Part shown: piece after piece, positions 17,643-26,324 of the stretch
How the letters are laid out: each line of letters starts with the position of its first letter
Position numbering within the stretch: the first letter of the stretch is position 1
Origin: Vitreoscilla filiformis
GTDB lineage: Bacteria > Pseudomonadota > Gammaproteobacteria > Burkholderiales > Burkholderiaceae_C
Assembly: GCF_002222655.1 (NCBI RefSeq)
Contig: NZ_CP022423.1
Span: forward strand, 1,922,001 to 1,986,000
Direction of reading: 5' to 3'
DNA: 64,000 nucleotides
The notes under the pieces: model-generated
What the model was told of the DNA's origin: nothing
The model's database searches: none
What the model saw: the letters and a program-made list of their open reading frames with translations, nothing else
Program-made: the position numbers and the translations under genes

Positions 17643-19202
17643 TCAATCGTCCAGACCCAGCTCCTGGATTTTGCGCGTGATGGTGTTGCGGCCAATGCCC
17701 AGTTTTTGGGCGGCCTCAATGCGCCGCCCCCGCGTGCTGGCCAGCGCGGTGGTGATGAGGCGGGCCTCGAACTGGCGCGTCGTCAGGCTGTCCCAAATCT
17801 CGGGCGCGTTGGCGTCCAGCATCTGGCGGGCGATGTGCTCCAAATCGGCCAACCAGCTCGGTTCGCCGCCCGTGGGCGCCGCTGTCGGATGGGGCGCGGC
17901 GAACGGTGCGGCCTCCGCCACCATCGGCGCGGCGGGAGCATAAGACGGCAACGGCGTGGGCGCTGGCCGGGGCGGCTCGACCATGCCCATCCCATGCGCT
18001 GGCGGGGCCGACAGCGGCGCTGGGCTGGGCGGGGTGATGGGGCCGAGCAGCTCGGGCGGCAAGTCTTTGGGTTCGATGACTTGGGCCGGCGCCATCACCG
18101 TCAGCCAATGGCAGACGTTTTCCAGTTGGCGCACATTGCCGGGGAAACTGAACACCTTGAGCCGATCCAGCGCTTCTTCGGTGATGCGCTTGGGCTCGAC
18201 GCCCAGCTCTTTGGCGCTTTTTTGCAGGAAAAAGCGCGCCAGGGCGGGGATGTCCTCCGAGCGTTCCCGCAGCGGCGGCAGGCGCAGGCGGATGACGTTG
18301 AGGCGGTGGAACAAGTCCTCGCGGAACGCACCGTGGCGCACGCGCTCTTCCAAGTTCTGATGCGTGGCGGCAATCACCCGCACATTGGCTTTCAGCGGCT
18401 GGTGGCCGCCGACGCGGTAAAACTGCCCGTCCGACAGCACCCGCAGCAGCCGGGTTTGCAGATCGAACGGCATGTCGCCGATTTCGTCGAGGAACAGCGT
18501 GCCGCCGTCGGCCTGCTCAAAGCGGCCCCGGCGCATGGTTTGCGCGCCGGTGAAGGCGCCGCGCTCATGGCCGAACAGTTCGCTTTCCAGCAAGTCTTTC
18601 GGAATCGCAGCGGTGTTGATGGCGATGAACGGGCCGTTGCTGCCGTGATCCCCACGCGGGCTGTGGCGGTGCAGTGCGCGGGCCACCAGCTCTTTGCCGG
18701 AGCCGGATTCGCCGGTGATCAACACCGTCACATTGCTCTGGCTTAGGCGACCGATGGCGCGGAACACGTCCTGCATCGCCGGGGCTTGGCCGAGGATTTC
18801 CGGGGCCGGGGCGTTGCGCTCGTCGTTGACCTCTTCGCGCACGCTCTCATCCACCGCACGGCGGATCAGCTCCACCGCTTTGGTCAGATCGAAAGGCTTG
18901 GGCAGGTATTCGAACGCACCGCCTTGGAAGGCCGAGACGGCGCTGTCCAAGTCCGAATACGCCGTCATGATGATGACGGGCAGGTTGGGTGCGCGTTCCT
19001 TGACCTTGCTCAGCAGGTCAAGCCCAGAGCCGCCAGGCATGCGGATGTCACTCACCAGCACCTGCGGCTCATCGTCGGCCAGGGCGGCGAGCACCTCGCG
19101 CGGGTTGGAAAAACTGCGCACGGCGAGCTGCTCGCGTGCCAGCGCCTTTTCCAGCACGAAGCGGATGGATTGGTCGTCGTCAACGATCCAGATGGGTTTC
19201 AT
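17643..19202 (-). CDS. ntrC: Nitrogen regulation response regulator NtrC
   Basis: A 519-aa sigma-54 activator. The receiver domain has acidic D8-D10 and the phosphoacceptor D52 in [10 protein letters not shown]. The AAA+ domain has Walker A GESGSGKE and the sigma-54 contact loop GAFTGA. The C-terminal Fis-like HTH is [28 protein letters not shown] Pro/Ala-rich linker of about 60 residues sits between AAA+ and HTH. The start [12 protein letters not shown] excludes 24 unconserved in-frame codons. Phosphorylated by NtrB under nitrogen limitation, it would activate glnA through the sites near 22.55 kb. Confidence 0.96.
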   Translation of the reverse strand: MKPIWIVDDDQSIRFVLEKALAREQLAVRSFSNPREVLAALADDEPQVLVSDIRMPGGSGLDLLSKVKERAPNLPVIIMTAYSDLDSAVSAFQGGAFEYLPKPFDLTKAVELIRRAVDESVREEVNDERNAPAPEILGQAPAMQDVFRAIGRLSQSNVTVLITGESGSGKELVARALHRHSPRGDHGSNGPFIAINTAAIPKDLLESELFGHERGAFTGAQTMRRGRFEQADGGTLFLDEIGDMPFDLQTRLLRVLSDGQFYRVGGHQPLKANVRVIAATHQNLEERVRHGAFREDLFHRLNVIRLRLPPLRERSEDIPALARFFLQKSAKELGVEPKRITEEALDRLKVFSFPGNVRQLENVCHWLTVMAPAQVIEPKDLPPELLGPITPPSPAPLSAPPAHGMGMVEPPRPAPTPLPSYAPAAPMVAEAAPFAAPHPTAAPTGGEPSWLADLEHIARQMLDANAPEIWDSLTTRQFEARLITTALASTRGRRIEAAQKLGIGRNTITRKIQELGLDD

Positions 19203-19219
19203 GCAGGTCAGTCTTTGCG

Positions 19220-20332
19220 TCAGGGCAACGGGATCACGATTTTGAACACCGTGCGTCCTGGCTCGCTTTCGCATTCGATCGTGCCCTGATGCTGTTGCAC
19301 GAAGGTTTGCGCCAGTGTGAGTCCGAGGCCGGAGCCGCCTTCCCGCCCCGACACCAGCGGGTAAAAGATACGCTCTCGCAGACCCTCGGGGACGCCCGGT
19401 CCGTTGTCCTGAACATGCAATTCCAATGCCAGACGGAAGCGCTGTTTACCGATGGTCACCTGCCGGGCCACGCGGGTGCGCAGCACAATGGCGGCGTCCC
19501 CGCGTTCGATGTGCTCTCCCAGCGCTTCAGCCGCGTTTTGCACGATGTTGAGCAGCGCCTGGATGAGTTGCTCGCGGTCACCCCGGAATTCGGGGATCGA
19601 AGCATCGTAGTCCCGCACAATCTGCAAGCCGCGCCGGTGCTGGGCCAGCGTCAGCGAGCGCACGCGCTCACACACTTCATGGATGTTGACGTCGCCCACC
19701 ACATGCGGTTTGCGATGCGGTGCCAGCAGCCGATCCACCAGGGTTTGCAGCCGATCCGCCTCGTGGATGATGACCTGGGTGTATTCGATCAACTCCGGTG
19801 AGGGCAACTCCAGCGCCAACAACTGCGCCGCGCCCCGGATGCCACCCAGCGGATTTTTGATCTCATGCGCCAGGTTGCGGATCAGCTCCTTGGTGATCTG
19901 CGCTTGGCCCATGGCGCGCTCTTCGCGGTCTTGGCGCGTCTGCTGCTCGATCTCGATCATCTCGACCAAGATGCGCGTGTGGCTGTGCTCCGTTTGGCTG
20001 ACGATGATGAGCACCGGCACCGGTTCGCCATTGCCGCCCACGGCCCGGCGCAGTGCCGTTTCAAAACGGCGCGTGGAAAACTCGTTGTGCGCCACCGCTT
20101 GGATGGCTTCGTGCAAGGTGAGGGGTTCGCGCACCCATTCGAGCAGGGTGCGGCGCGTCAGGGTGCGGCGCGACAGGCCAATCACCGATTCAAGCACTGC
20201 GTTGACGAACAGGCAGCACCCTTCCGGATCGACCATGGCCACCATGGTGGCCAGGTGATCAAACGCCTCCCAGTCCTTGGGGCCAAACGTAGCGGACAGG
20301 GTGCGCGAGGCAGCGTGAGACGTGAGTTTCAA
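19220..20332 (-). CDS. ntrB: Nitrogen regulation sensor kinase NtrB
   Basis: A 370-aa soluble histidine kinase with an N-terminal PAS domain (about 20-130), HisKA with His156 in RNLAHEIKNPLGG, and HATPase motifs (NAAEAL, DNGPGVPEG, GSGLGLTLA). It is expected to be governed by PII. The best start is TTG at 20332, overlapping the upstream gene stop (TTGA). No strong ribosome site precedes it, so translation is probably coupled. An internal ATG near codon 30 would cut the PAS domain. Confidence 0.93.
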   Translation of the reverse strand: MKLTSHAASRTLSATFGPKDWEAFDHLATMVAMVDPEGCCLFVNAVLESVIGLSRRTLTRRTLLEWVREPLTLHEAIQAVAHNEFSTRRFETALRRAVGGNGEPVPVLIIVSQTEHSHTRILVEMIEIEQQTRQDREERAMGQAQITKELIRNLAHEIKNPLGGIRGAAQLLALELPSPELIEYTQVIIHEADRLQTLVDRLLAPHRKPHVVGDVNIHEVCERVRSLTLAQHRRGLQIVRDYDASIPEFRGDREQLIQALLNIVQNAAEALGEHIERGDAAIVLRTRVARQVTIGKQRFRLALELHVQDNGPGVPEGLRERIFYPLVSGREGGSGLGLTLAQTFVQQHQGTIECESEPGRTVFKIVIPLP

Positions 20333-20868
20333 GATGGCAATTTCGCGAGTTCCCGGCGGATGGCGGCGATGTCCGCTTCCTTGCGGGTGATGGCGGCCTT
20401 CATCTCGGCGACGCGATCGAGGTATTTCTGGGCGTTGCGTTCGTCACCGCGACGGTCGGGTTCCCCGTTGTTGTAGTCCTTGCGCATGGCTTCGAGGGTG
20501 GCTTCCTCTTTGCGCAGTTCTTCTTCGAGGATGCGGCGGGCGTCGCTGTCCCGGGCGCGTTGCTCGGCTTGCTGCACGCGGGTGTTCGGATTGCCACCGG
20601 CGCTGGGGGGGCCACTGGCACCGGTCGATCCTTCAGCGCGCACGGGGCGGGCCATTCTGATCACCGTGGGCGAAGAAGCTTCGCGGGTTTTGCAGCCGCG
20701 CTGATCCGCTTCACGGGGGGTGAGGGTGTTGGTAAAAACATTGCCCGGGCAGACGTAGTAAACCGCAGAAGCTTGGGCCCAAGCTGTCACAGGGACAGCC
20801 CAACCCGCCAGAGCGATCACCAGCCCGCCACAGGCAGCCAGGCGCACAGGGTCAGTGAGATGTTTCAT
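20329..20868 (-). CDS. DUF4124 domain protein between glnA and ntrB
   Basis: A 179-aa secreted protein of unknown function. An N-terminal signal peptide (to about AWAQA) is followed by a DUF4124-like segment (VYYVCPGNVFTNTLTPREADQRGCKT) with two cysteines. A charged C-terminal coiled-coil-like region (QRARDSDARRILEEELRKEEATLEAM onwards) completes it. The same gene order is common in Burkholderiales. Any link to nitrogen control is positional only. The start at 20868 excludes 19 unconserved codons. Confidence 0.85.
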   Translation of the reverse strand: MKHLTDPVRLAACGGLVIALAGWAVPVTAWAQASAVYYVCPGNVFTNTLTPREADQRGCKTREASSPTVIRMARPVRAEGSTGASGPPSAGGNPNTRVQQAEQRARDSDARRILEEELRKEEATLEAMRKDYNNGEPDRRGDERNAQKYLDRVAEMKAAITRKEADIAAIRRELAKLPS

Positions 20869-20889
20869 GCCGCAGATTGTGTGCGAATG

Positions 20890-20916
20890 AAAAAGGGGAT
20901 GGCACTGCCATCCCCT
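20890..20916 (-). terminator. Terminator after glnA
   Basis: On the minus strand AGGGGATGGCA and TGCCATCCCCT form a near-perfect hairpin followed by five T residues. It would end most glnA transcripts before the DUF4124-ntrBC genes, leaving lower read-through expression for them. Confidence 0.88.
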
Positions 20917-20941
20917 GCTCGTCACTGGATTCTTACAAGAA

Positions 20942-22357
20942 TCACAGAGCGTAGTACATGTCGTACTCGACCGGATGCACGGCCATGCGGAAGCGGGTGA
21001 CTTCCTGCATCTTCAGATCGATGTAGGCGTCGATGTAGGCATCGGTGAACACGCCACCCTTGGTCAGGAACGCACGATCCTTGTCCAGGTACTCCAGAGC
21101 CTGATCCAGGCTGTGGCACACGGTCGGGATCAGCTTGTCCTCTTCCGGCGGCAGGTGGTACAGATCCTTCGTGGCGGCTTCGCCCGGATGGATCTTGTTT
21201 TCCACGCCGTCCAGACCGGCCATCAGCAGCGCTGCGAAGCACAGGTACGGGTTGGCAGAAGGATCGGGGAAGCGAGCTTCCACGCGACGGCCCTTCGGGT
21301 TGGCCACGTACGGGATGCGGATCGAGGCCGAGCGGTTCTTGGCCGAGTAAGCCAGCTTCACCGGGGCTTCGAAGCCCGGCACCAGACGCTTGTAGCTGTT
21401 GGTGCCCGGGTTGGTGATGGCGTTCAGCGCACGAGCGTGCTTGATGATGCCGCCGATGTAGTACAGCGCGAAGTCGCTCAGGCCGGCGTAGCCGTCACCG
21501 GCGAACAGGTTCTTGCCGTCCTTCCACACGGATTGGTGGACGTGCATGCCGGAACCGTTGTCCCCCACGATGGGCTTGGGCATGAACGTGGCGGTCTTGC
21601 CGTAGGCGTGAGCCACGTTGGCGATGATGTACTTTTGCAGCTGAACCCAGTCCGCACGCTCCACCAGCGAGCTGAACTTGGTGCCGATTTCCATCTGGCC
21701 AGCGTTGGCCACTTCGTGGTGATGCACTTCGACGGGAATGCCCATTTGCTCCAGCAGCAGGCACATTTCCGAGCGCATGTCTTGGCCCGAATCGACCGGG
21801 GGAACCGGGAAGTAGCCACCCTTGACGGTCGGGCGGTAGCCCTTATTGCCGTGCTCGTAGTCTTTGCTGGTGTTCCAAGCAGCTTCTTCCGATTCGATCT
21901 GGAAGAAGGCGCCGCCCATTTCGTTGCCCCAGCGAACGCTGTCGAACACGAAGAACTCGGGTTCCGGGCCGAAGTAGGCCACATCGCCCAGGCCCGACGC
22001 CTTCATGTAGGCTTCAGCGCGCTTGGCCAGCGAGCGCGGATCACGCTCGTAGGGCTTGCCGTCAGCCGGATCGATGACGTCGCAGCTCAGGATCAGGGTT
22101 GGCTCTTCGAAGAACGGGTCGATGTTGGCGGTGCTCGGATCAGGCATCAACTGCATGTCCGAGGCTTCGATGCCCTTCCAGCCAGCGATCGAGGAACCGT
22201 CAAAGGCATGGCCCGAAACGAACTTGTCTTCGTCAAAAGCGGAAACGGGCACAGAAACGTGGTGCTCTTTGCCACGGGTGTCAGTGAAGCGGAAGTCAAC
22301 GAACTTGACGTCGTTGTCCTTCACCATTTGCATCACATCGGCGACGGTCTTGGCCAT
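20942..22357 (-). CDS. glnA: Glutamine synthetase type I
   Basis: A 471-aa GSI-beta enzyme that makes glutamine from glutamate, NH3 and ATP as a cytoplasmic dodecamer. Motifs are [32 protein letters not shown], the ATP-binding [12 protein letters not shown], and the adenylylation region [10 protein letters not shown] with its target Tyr. Adenylylation by GlnE and NtrC control are therefore expected. It is the first gene of the glnA-DUF4124-ntrB-ntrC block. Confidence 0.98.
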   Translation of the reverse strand: MAKTVADVMQMVKDNDVKFVDFRFTDTRGKEHHVSVPVSAFDEDKFVSGHAFDGSSIAGWKGIEASDMQLMPDPSTANIDPFFEEPTLILSCDVIDPADGKPYERDPRSLAKRAEAYMKASGLGDVAYFGPEPEFFVFDSVRWGNEMGGAFFQIESEEAAWNTSKDYEHGNKGYRPTVKGGYFPVPPVDSGQDMRSEMCLLLEQMGIPVEVHHHEVANAGQMEIGTKFSSLVERADWVQLQKYIIANVAHAYGKTATFMPKPIVGDNGSGMHVHQSVWKDGKNLFAGDGYAGLSDFALYYIGGIIKHARALNAITNPGTNSYKRLVPGFEAPVKLAYSAKNRSASIRIPYVANPKGRRVEARFPDPSANPYLCFAALLMAGLDGVENKIHPGEAATKDLYHLPPEEDKLIPTVCHSLDQALEYLDKDRAFLTKGGVFTDAYIDAYIDLKMQEVTRFRMAVHPVEYDMYYAL

Positions 22358-22406
22358 TCAAAAGGCTCCTGGCGGATCAGTTGTCAACAGGGTTCTGTGA
22401 GTCGTT

Positions 22407-22438
22407 GGCAGGCTGCACCCACCTGGGTACCGCCTGCC
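22407..22438 (-). promoter_or_regulatory. Two-tier hairpin at the 5' end of the glnA leader
   Basis: GGCAGGC and GCCTGCC pair, with an inner ACCC/GGGT stem and a 4-nt loop. It lies just inside the transcript predicted from the sigma-54 promoter and about 50 nt upstream of the glnA ATG. It could protect the 5' end or be an operator. No function is proven. Confidence 0.5.
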
Positions 22439-22453
22439 ACGGCCAGATCAATA

Positions 22454-22471
22454 TAGCAGAAAGCGTGCCCA
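22454..22471 (-). promoter_or_regulatory. Sigma-54 promoter of glnA
   Basis: On the minus strand TGGGCACGCTTTCTGCTA contains GG-N10-GC with the GGCACG and TGC elements of the -24/-12 consensus. The predicted start, near 22444, leaves an 87-nt leader. NtrC-like sites lie 60-140 bp upstream, the usual geometry for an enhancer-dependent glnA promoter. Confidence 0.85.
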
Positions 22472-22530
22472 TTTCTGGTGATCTCCCCCATCGTGAACCC
22501 TTGTGCCAGATCAGGGGAGGAAAGTAATCC

Positions 22531-22593
22531 GAACCAACATGGTGCAAATATGCACCATGTTGGTTCTTGGTGATATTGCACTTAATTGGTGCT
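22531..22593 (-). promoter_or_regulatory. NtrC enhancer cluster upstream of glnA
   Basis: Positions 22531-22546 and 22551-22566 form a perfect 16-bp inverted repeat (arms GAACCAACATGGTGCA and its complement) around AATA. Each arm is an NtrC-like site with one strong half (TGCACC) and one weak half. At 22577-22593, TGCACTTAATTGGTGCT is a third site close to the enteric consensus TGCACC-N5-GGTGCA. The third site overlaps the stop of the CinA-like gene. NtrC encoded at 17643-19202 is the expected ligand. Confidence 0.85.
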
Positions 22594-23367
22594 GATTTTG
22601 AAGTCCGGCCAAGCTTGCAAACCCGTTTGCAGGGCAGCAAAGGCTTGGCGGGCCAAAGTGGGTTCTCCCTTGACACCCAGCTCGATGTGCCGCCCCCGCT
22701 GAGGGTGATCCACACTGGGCAAACTGAAGACTCGGATGCCCGGGAATTCGGCCTCAATGCGCTCCATCAGCGGGGTTAAGGTGGCCTCCAATGCACCATA
22801 GACGTACAGCGCATGTTCCTCATGAGCAGAGGGGATGAGGTCGGCGTACTCGGTGTCGAGCACCCATTCGATCATGGGGTGGGCCATCACCGGAAAACCC
22901 GGCACGAAATGCACCCGCCCCAAACTGAAACCTGGAATTTGGTTGTAGGGGTTGGGGATGATGCGAGCGCCTTCAGGGAACACCCCCATCTCCAGACGGC
23001 GCAGGCTGTCCGGATGCTCGGGATCCCACGCTTTGCCTTGTTCGGCAGCCATGGCGCGCATCCGGCCTTCAATCAGGGCTTTGGCTTCGGGGTGCAGCGC
23101 CAGGACACGGCCACTGGCCAGGCCCGCACACTGGCGGGTGTGGTCGTCGGGGGTGGCGCCGATGCCGCCGCAACAGAACACCACATCGTCACCGTACAGC
23201 GCATCTTGCAGGGCGGCGGTGATGCGGGGGCGGTCGTCGCCCACGTAGCGCACCCAAGTGAGCGCGTGGCCGCGTGCGGCCAGCAGCTCGATCACGCGGG
23301 CCATGTGTTTGTCTTGGCGGCGCCCGGAGAGGATTTCGTCGCCGATGATGAGGAGTCCGAAGGGCAT
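22582..23367 (-). CDS. CinA N-terminal / molybdopterin-binding domain protein
   Basis: A 261-aa protein with the MoCF-biosynthesis fold found at the N-terminus of CinA. Motifs are LIIGDEILSGRRQDKH at the N-terminus and FCCGGIGATPDDHTRQ near residue 90. The amidase domain of full CinA is absent. Single-domain members are common and of uncertain function; nucleotide or pterin pyrophosphatase activity is known for relatives. It reads towards glnA, and its last codons lie within the glnA enhancer region. Confidence 0.85.
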   Translation of the reverse strand: MPFGLLIIGDEILSGRRQDKHMARVIELLAARGHALTWVRYVGDDRPRITAALQDALYGDDVVFCCGGIGATPDDHTRQCAGLASGRVLALHPEAKALIEGRMRAMAAEQGKAWDPEHPDSLRRLEMGVFPEGARIIPNPYNQIPGFSLGRVHFVPGFPVMAHPMIEWVLDTEYADLIPSAHEEHALYVYGALEATLTPLMERIEAEFPGIRVFSLPSVDHPQRGRHIELGVKGEPTLARQAFAALQTGLQAWPDFKISTN

Positions 23368-23414
23368 GCAGGCATCCTTGAGTCACACAAAACCCCAAGG
23401 ATGCCTGAAGCCGT

Positions 23415-24428
23415 TCAGGCGCGCCCGATCATGCGCAACAGACCCAAGCGTTGCTGGGCCCAGAAGCCTCGGCCATAGTCGCGGCCCGGTTGGCCATCGT
23501 GGGGAAGCTGATCGCGGATGCCGGTGGCGCCGGTGTGGGTTTGGAAACACGCGGTGCCGAACAGGATGTCCCAGATCGGAAACAGGATGGAGAAGTTGTG
23601 CCCACCCAGCGTGCCCGAGCCGTGGCTTTCGTGACCAATGCCGATGCCATGGTGCAAGCGGTGGTAGCTTGGCCCCACCAGCAAACGCGCCCCCAGCCAG
23701 CCGAAAGACAGCCGCACGTTGGCGTGTGACAGGCTTTCAATCAACTGAGACAGCGCCACCAAAAACACAAACTGCCCCGGCGGCACACCGATGACGCGGG
23801 CGACGAGCACGAACAGCATGTCCACAAGCAGGATGTCCAGCAGGTGGTTGCGGCTGTCTGTCCACATCGTCATGTGGCGCTGGCTGTGGTGAACGGCATG
23901 CAAGGCCCACCACCATTCCCATTGATGCTGTGCCCGATGGATCCCGTAGATGACAAAGTCAAACACCAGCAAATAGGCGAGGAAGCCGACCAGGGCGGTG
24001 TCTGTGACGCCAGGCCACAGCGGAGCGATCCACTGATCCAAGTGCCAACCGTCCACGCCTTGCACGGCCAGCCAGCCAAACAGGTGGTTGAACAATGGGT
24101 CGACGCTGAAAAACAGCAGCACCCGCAACACCCCCAGGCGGTGAAGCAAGGTGTAAATCACGTCCATGGCGATGGCATGGCGGCGCTCGGCTCGTTGGGC
24201 CGAATCCCGAACGGGGGCTTCGATGGGGCGCCAGCGCTGCAAGGGGCCGATGACGCTCGCCAGCACCAGCAGTTGCAGCAGGCCGACCAACAGCCAGCCG
24301 GTGCCGTCGTAGGCATCTGAGAGGTAATTGGCCTGCCCCAATGTGTAGAGCGCGGGTTGAATGGCGGTTTCAAACAACCAACCCCGGGCGTTGTCAAACC
24401 AGGTGGCGAGGGTGTCGAGCGGATTCAT
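23415..24428 (-). CDS. Sterol desaturase / fatty acid hydroxylase family membrane protein
   Basis: A 337-aa integral membrane di-iron enzyme. The His-box motifs are HRAQH, HAVHHS and HRLHH, with NVRLSFGWLGARLLVGPSYHRLHHG near the third. Four or more hydrophobic segments precede them. Such enzymes hydroxylate or desaturate lipids at the membrane; the substrate is unknown. The start MNPLDTLATW at 24428 overlaps the upstream deacetylase stop (ATGA), so the genes are cotranslated. Confidence 0.88.
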   Translation of the reverse strand: MNPLDTLATWFDNARGWLFETAIQPALYTLGQANYLSDAYDGTGWLLVGLLQLLVLASVIGPLQRWRPIEAPVRDSAQRAERRHAIAMDVIYTLLHRLGVLRVLLFFSVDPLFNHLFGWLAVQGVDGWHLDQWIAPLWPGVTDTALVGFLAYLLVFDFVIYGIHRAQHQWEWWWALHAVHHSQRHMTMWTDSRNHLLDILLVDMLFVLVARVIGVPPGQFVFLVALSQLIESLSHANVRLSFGWLGARLLVGPSYHRLHHGIGIGHESHGSGTLGGHNFSILFPIWDILFGTACFQTHTGATGIRDQLPHDGQPGRDYGRGFWAQQRLGLLRMIGRA

Positions 24429-25231
24429 GGAGAAGGTGCGTGCGGATGGGAGATCAGGCCATCTCGGTAGTCTGGGTGCTCGCGCAAGGTGGCGAAGCAC
24501 AGGCCCCGTTGTTTCAGGCCCACGATCAGCGGTTCGAGCACCGCTGGCGCCCAAGGTTCCTGGCGTGACCAAATGCCCAGATGGGCCATCAAGATGTCAC
24601 CCGGGCGGATGCGGGCCAGGGCTTGGCGCAGCAAGCGGTCGTTCGGGTAGCGGTCGCTGGGCAGTTCGTCACCCAGAAAACCCGCGTCGGCCCAACCGAC
24701 GTGGCGCCAGCCGCAGCGTTGCGCCGCTGCCAGCAGGGCGGGTGAGGTTTTGCCGCCGGGCGCACGGAACAGCGGGGCCATGGCTTGGCCGGTCATGGCT
24801 TGAAAACGCTGGGCGCTGCGGCCCAGTTCCTGGCAGTAATCGGCTGCTGTCCAAGTGAAGCGCTGCCCGGCGGACGGCCCTGCGCTGGGGCGCACGGCAA
24901 ACCGTCCGTCCGGCAGATCGGCCTGCCAGTAAACGTGATCGTACGTGTGAGAGGCGAACAGGTGGCCCTCTGCGGCGCGGGCTTTCCACCAAGACGACCA
25001 GACGTCGTCTAGGCTGCTGCCCTCGGTGCGGGTGCGTTCGTTGGCCAAAAAGAAGGTGGCCACCACACCCTGGCGCCGCAGCACCTGGGCGATCAGATCG
25101 GCCACGCCCATGTGGCCGGTGTCGAACGTCAGGTAAACCGGGCGCTCACAAGCGGCTTGAGCGGCTCCGGCCAGCATCACGCTGGCCAGCCAAGCGCCGC
25201 CCCAGCGCCATCCGTCACTGGCGCGGGGCAT
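24425..25231 (-). CDS. Polysaccharide deacetylase family protein with atypical motif 1
   Basis: A 268-aa exported NodB-homology protein. The signal peptide ends around GAAQA, and the mature part starts ACERPVYLTFDTGHMG. Motif 1 is TFDTGH rather than TFDDG, so the usual metal-binding second Asp is Thr. Motif 2 SHTYDH, motif 3 RAPGGKT and a C-terminal DILMAHLG are kept. It may deacetylate a glycan or act on another amide. The start MPRASDGW is chosen to place the signal at the N-terminus. An ATG 21 nt upstream is possible. It overlaps the 3' end of the beta-propeller gene by 17 nt. Confidence 0.85.
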   Translation of the reverse strand: MPRASDGWRWGGAWLASVMLAGAAQAACERPVYLTFDTGHMGVADLIAQVLRRQGVVATFFLANERTRTEGSSLDDVWSSWWKARAAEGHLFASHTYDHVYWQADLPDGRFAVRPSAGPSAGQRFTWTAADYCQELGRSAQRFQAMTGQAMAPLFRAPGGKTSPALLAAAQRCGWRHVGWADAGFLGDELPSDRYPNDRLLRQALARIRPGDILMAHLGIWSRQEPWAPAVLEPLIVGLKQRGLCFATLREHPDYRDGLISHPHAPSP

Positions 25232-26255
25232 GGTCCAGGGTGTAGATGCCATGCGGCGAGCGGCCCACATCGACTTGGCGAATCACCTGCCCTTTTTCGA
25301 TGTCGATCCATGTGGCTTTCTTGATCCAGCGTGAGCTGAGCAGCAAGGTTTTGCCATCGGCCATGACTTCCATGTCATCCGGGCCACCCGGGCCGGGCAG
25401 GGTGCGCACGATGGTCATGGCTTGCGTGTCGAGCAGCGACACTGTGTTGGCCACGCGGTTGCTGACGAAAATGTGGCGCTTGTCACCCAGAGCGCGGAAA
25501 GCGTGCGCGCCCTCGCCGGATTCGATGCGCTTCACCAACTTGCCAGGCGACACGGACACGTCATACACCTCCACGAATTTGTCTCCCGTCAGCCCGACGA
25601 ACAGGTAACGGTCATCGGCGGTGAGGTACACATCGGCCGGGAGCTGGCCAGTGGGGACGCGCCAGCGGATGCTTTGCGTGGCGATGTCGATGGCCACCAG
25701 CTCGCTGCTGTCTTGCATGGAGGCGTAAATGACGCTGCTCTTGGAGTCAATCCACTGGTGGCTGGGCGTTTTACCGGTCGGGATGCGCTTGACCAGCTTC
25801 ATCGGCTCCTTGGCATCCTCGGGTTGCCAGCGGTAGATGTCCACATGGTTGAGGCGGTTGGCCAAGGTGACGAACCACTTCATGTCCGGCGAGAAGCGCA
25901 GGTGGTACGGATCGACGATACCGGTGAGCGTGCGCTGAATCGTGGCGTTGACCGGGTCAATGAAAGTCAGTGTGTCGCCCACCGCATTGGCCACCAGCAG
26001 GGACTTGCGGTCGGGCGTCAGGTAGATGTGGTGCGGCTCTTTGCCGACGGGCAAGCGGGTGCGTTCTTTGAACGTGCCCGGATCGATGACGCTGACCGTG
26101 GCATCCAGCGAGTTCAGCACAAAAATCGGGTGGGTCGGCGCAGCCGGCGGGGCGGCTTGGAGGAGGGGAGAGGCCAGAGCCAGCGCCAGCGCTGCGATGG
26201 GCCGCAGGCTCGCAAAACGGGGGATGAAGCTGTTCACAAATGCACGCCGTGTCAA
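25215..26255 (-). CDS. YncE-like beta-propeller protein, probable Tat export
   Basis: A 346-aa seven-bladed YncE/cytochrome D1-like propeller. Repeats with VxVIDPxT-type and ADDRYLFVG strands run through the protein, including VSVIDPGTFKERTRLPVGKEPHHIYLTPD near the N-terminus. Starting at TTG 26255 the N-terminus reads MTRRAFVNSF and then a hydrophobic stretch to LLQAA, a fair twin-arginine signal. A GTG 18 nt inside would lose it. No heme motif is present. It heads a three-gene set with the deacetylase and hydroxylase. The role is unknown. Confidence 0.82.
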   Translation of the reverse strand: MTRRAFVNSFIPRFASLRPIAALALALASPLLQAAPPAAPTHPIFVLNSLDATVSVIDPGTFKERTRLPVGKEPHHIYLTPDRKSLLVANAVGDTLTFIDPVNATIQRTLTGIVDPYHLRFSPDMKWFVTLANRLNHVDIYRWQPEDAKEPMKLVKRIPTGKTPSHQWIDSKSSVIYASMQDSSELVAIDIATQSIRWRVPTGQLPADVYLTADDRYLFVGLTGDKFVEVYDVSVSPGKLVKRIESGEGAHAFRALGDKRHIFVSNRVANTVSLLDTQAMTIVRTLPGPGGPDDMEVMADGKTLLLSSRWIKKATWIDIEKGQVIRQVDVGRSPHGIYTLDHAPRQ

Positions 26256-26324
26256 TCGGGAAGCGGGCAGTGTACGGATTCGATCTTGCGCTATCTGAAG
26301 GATGTGTGAACCGATTGATGCGGG

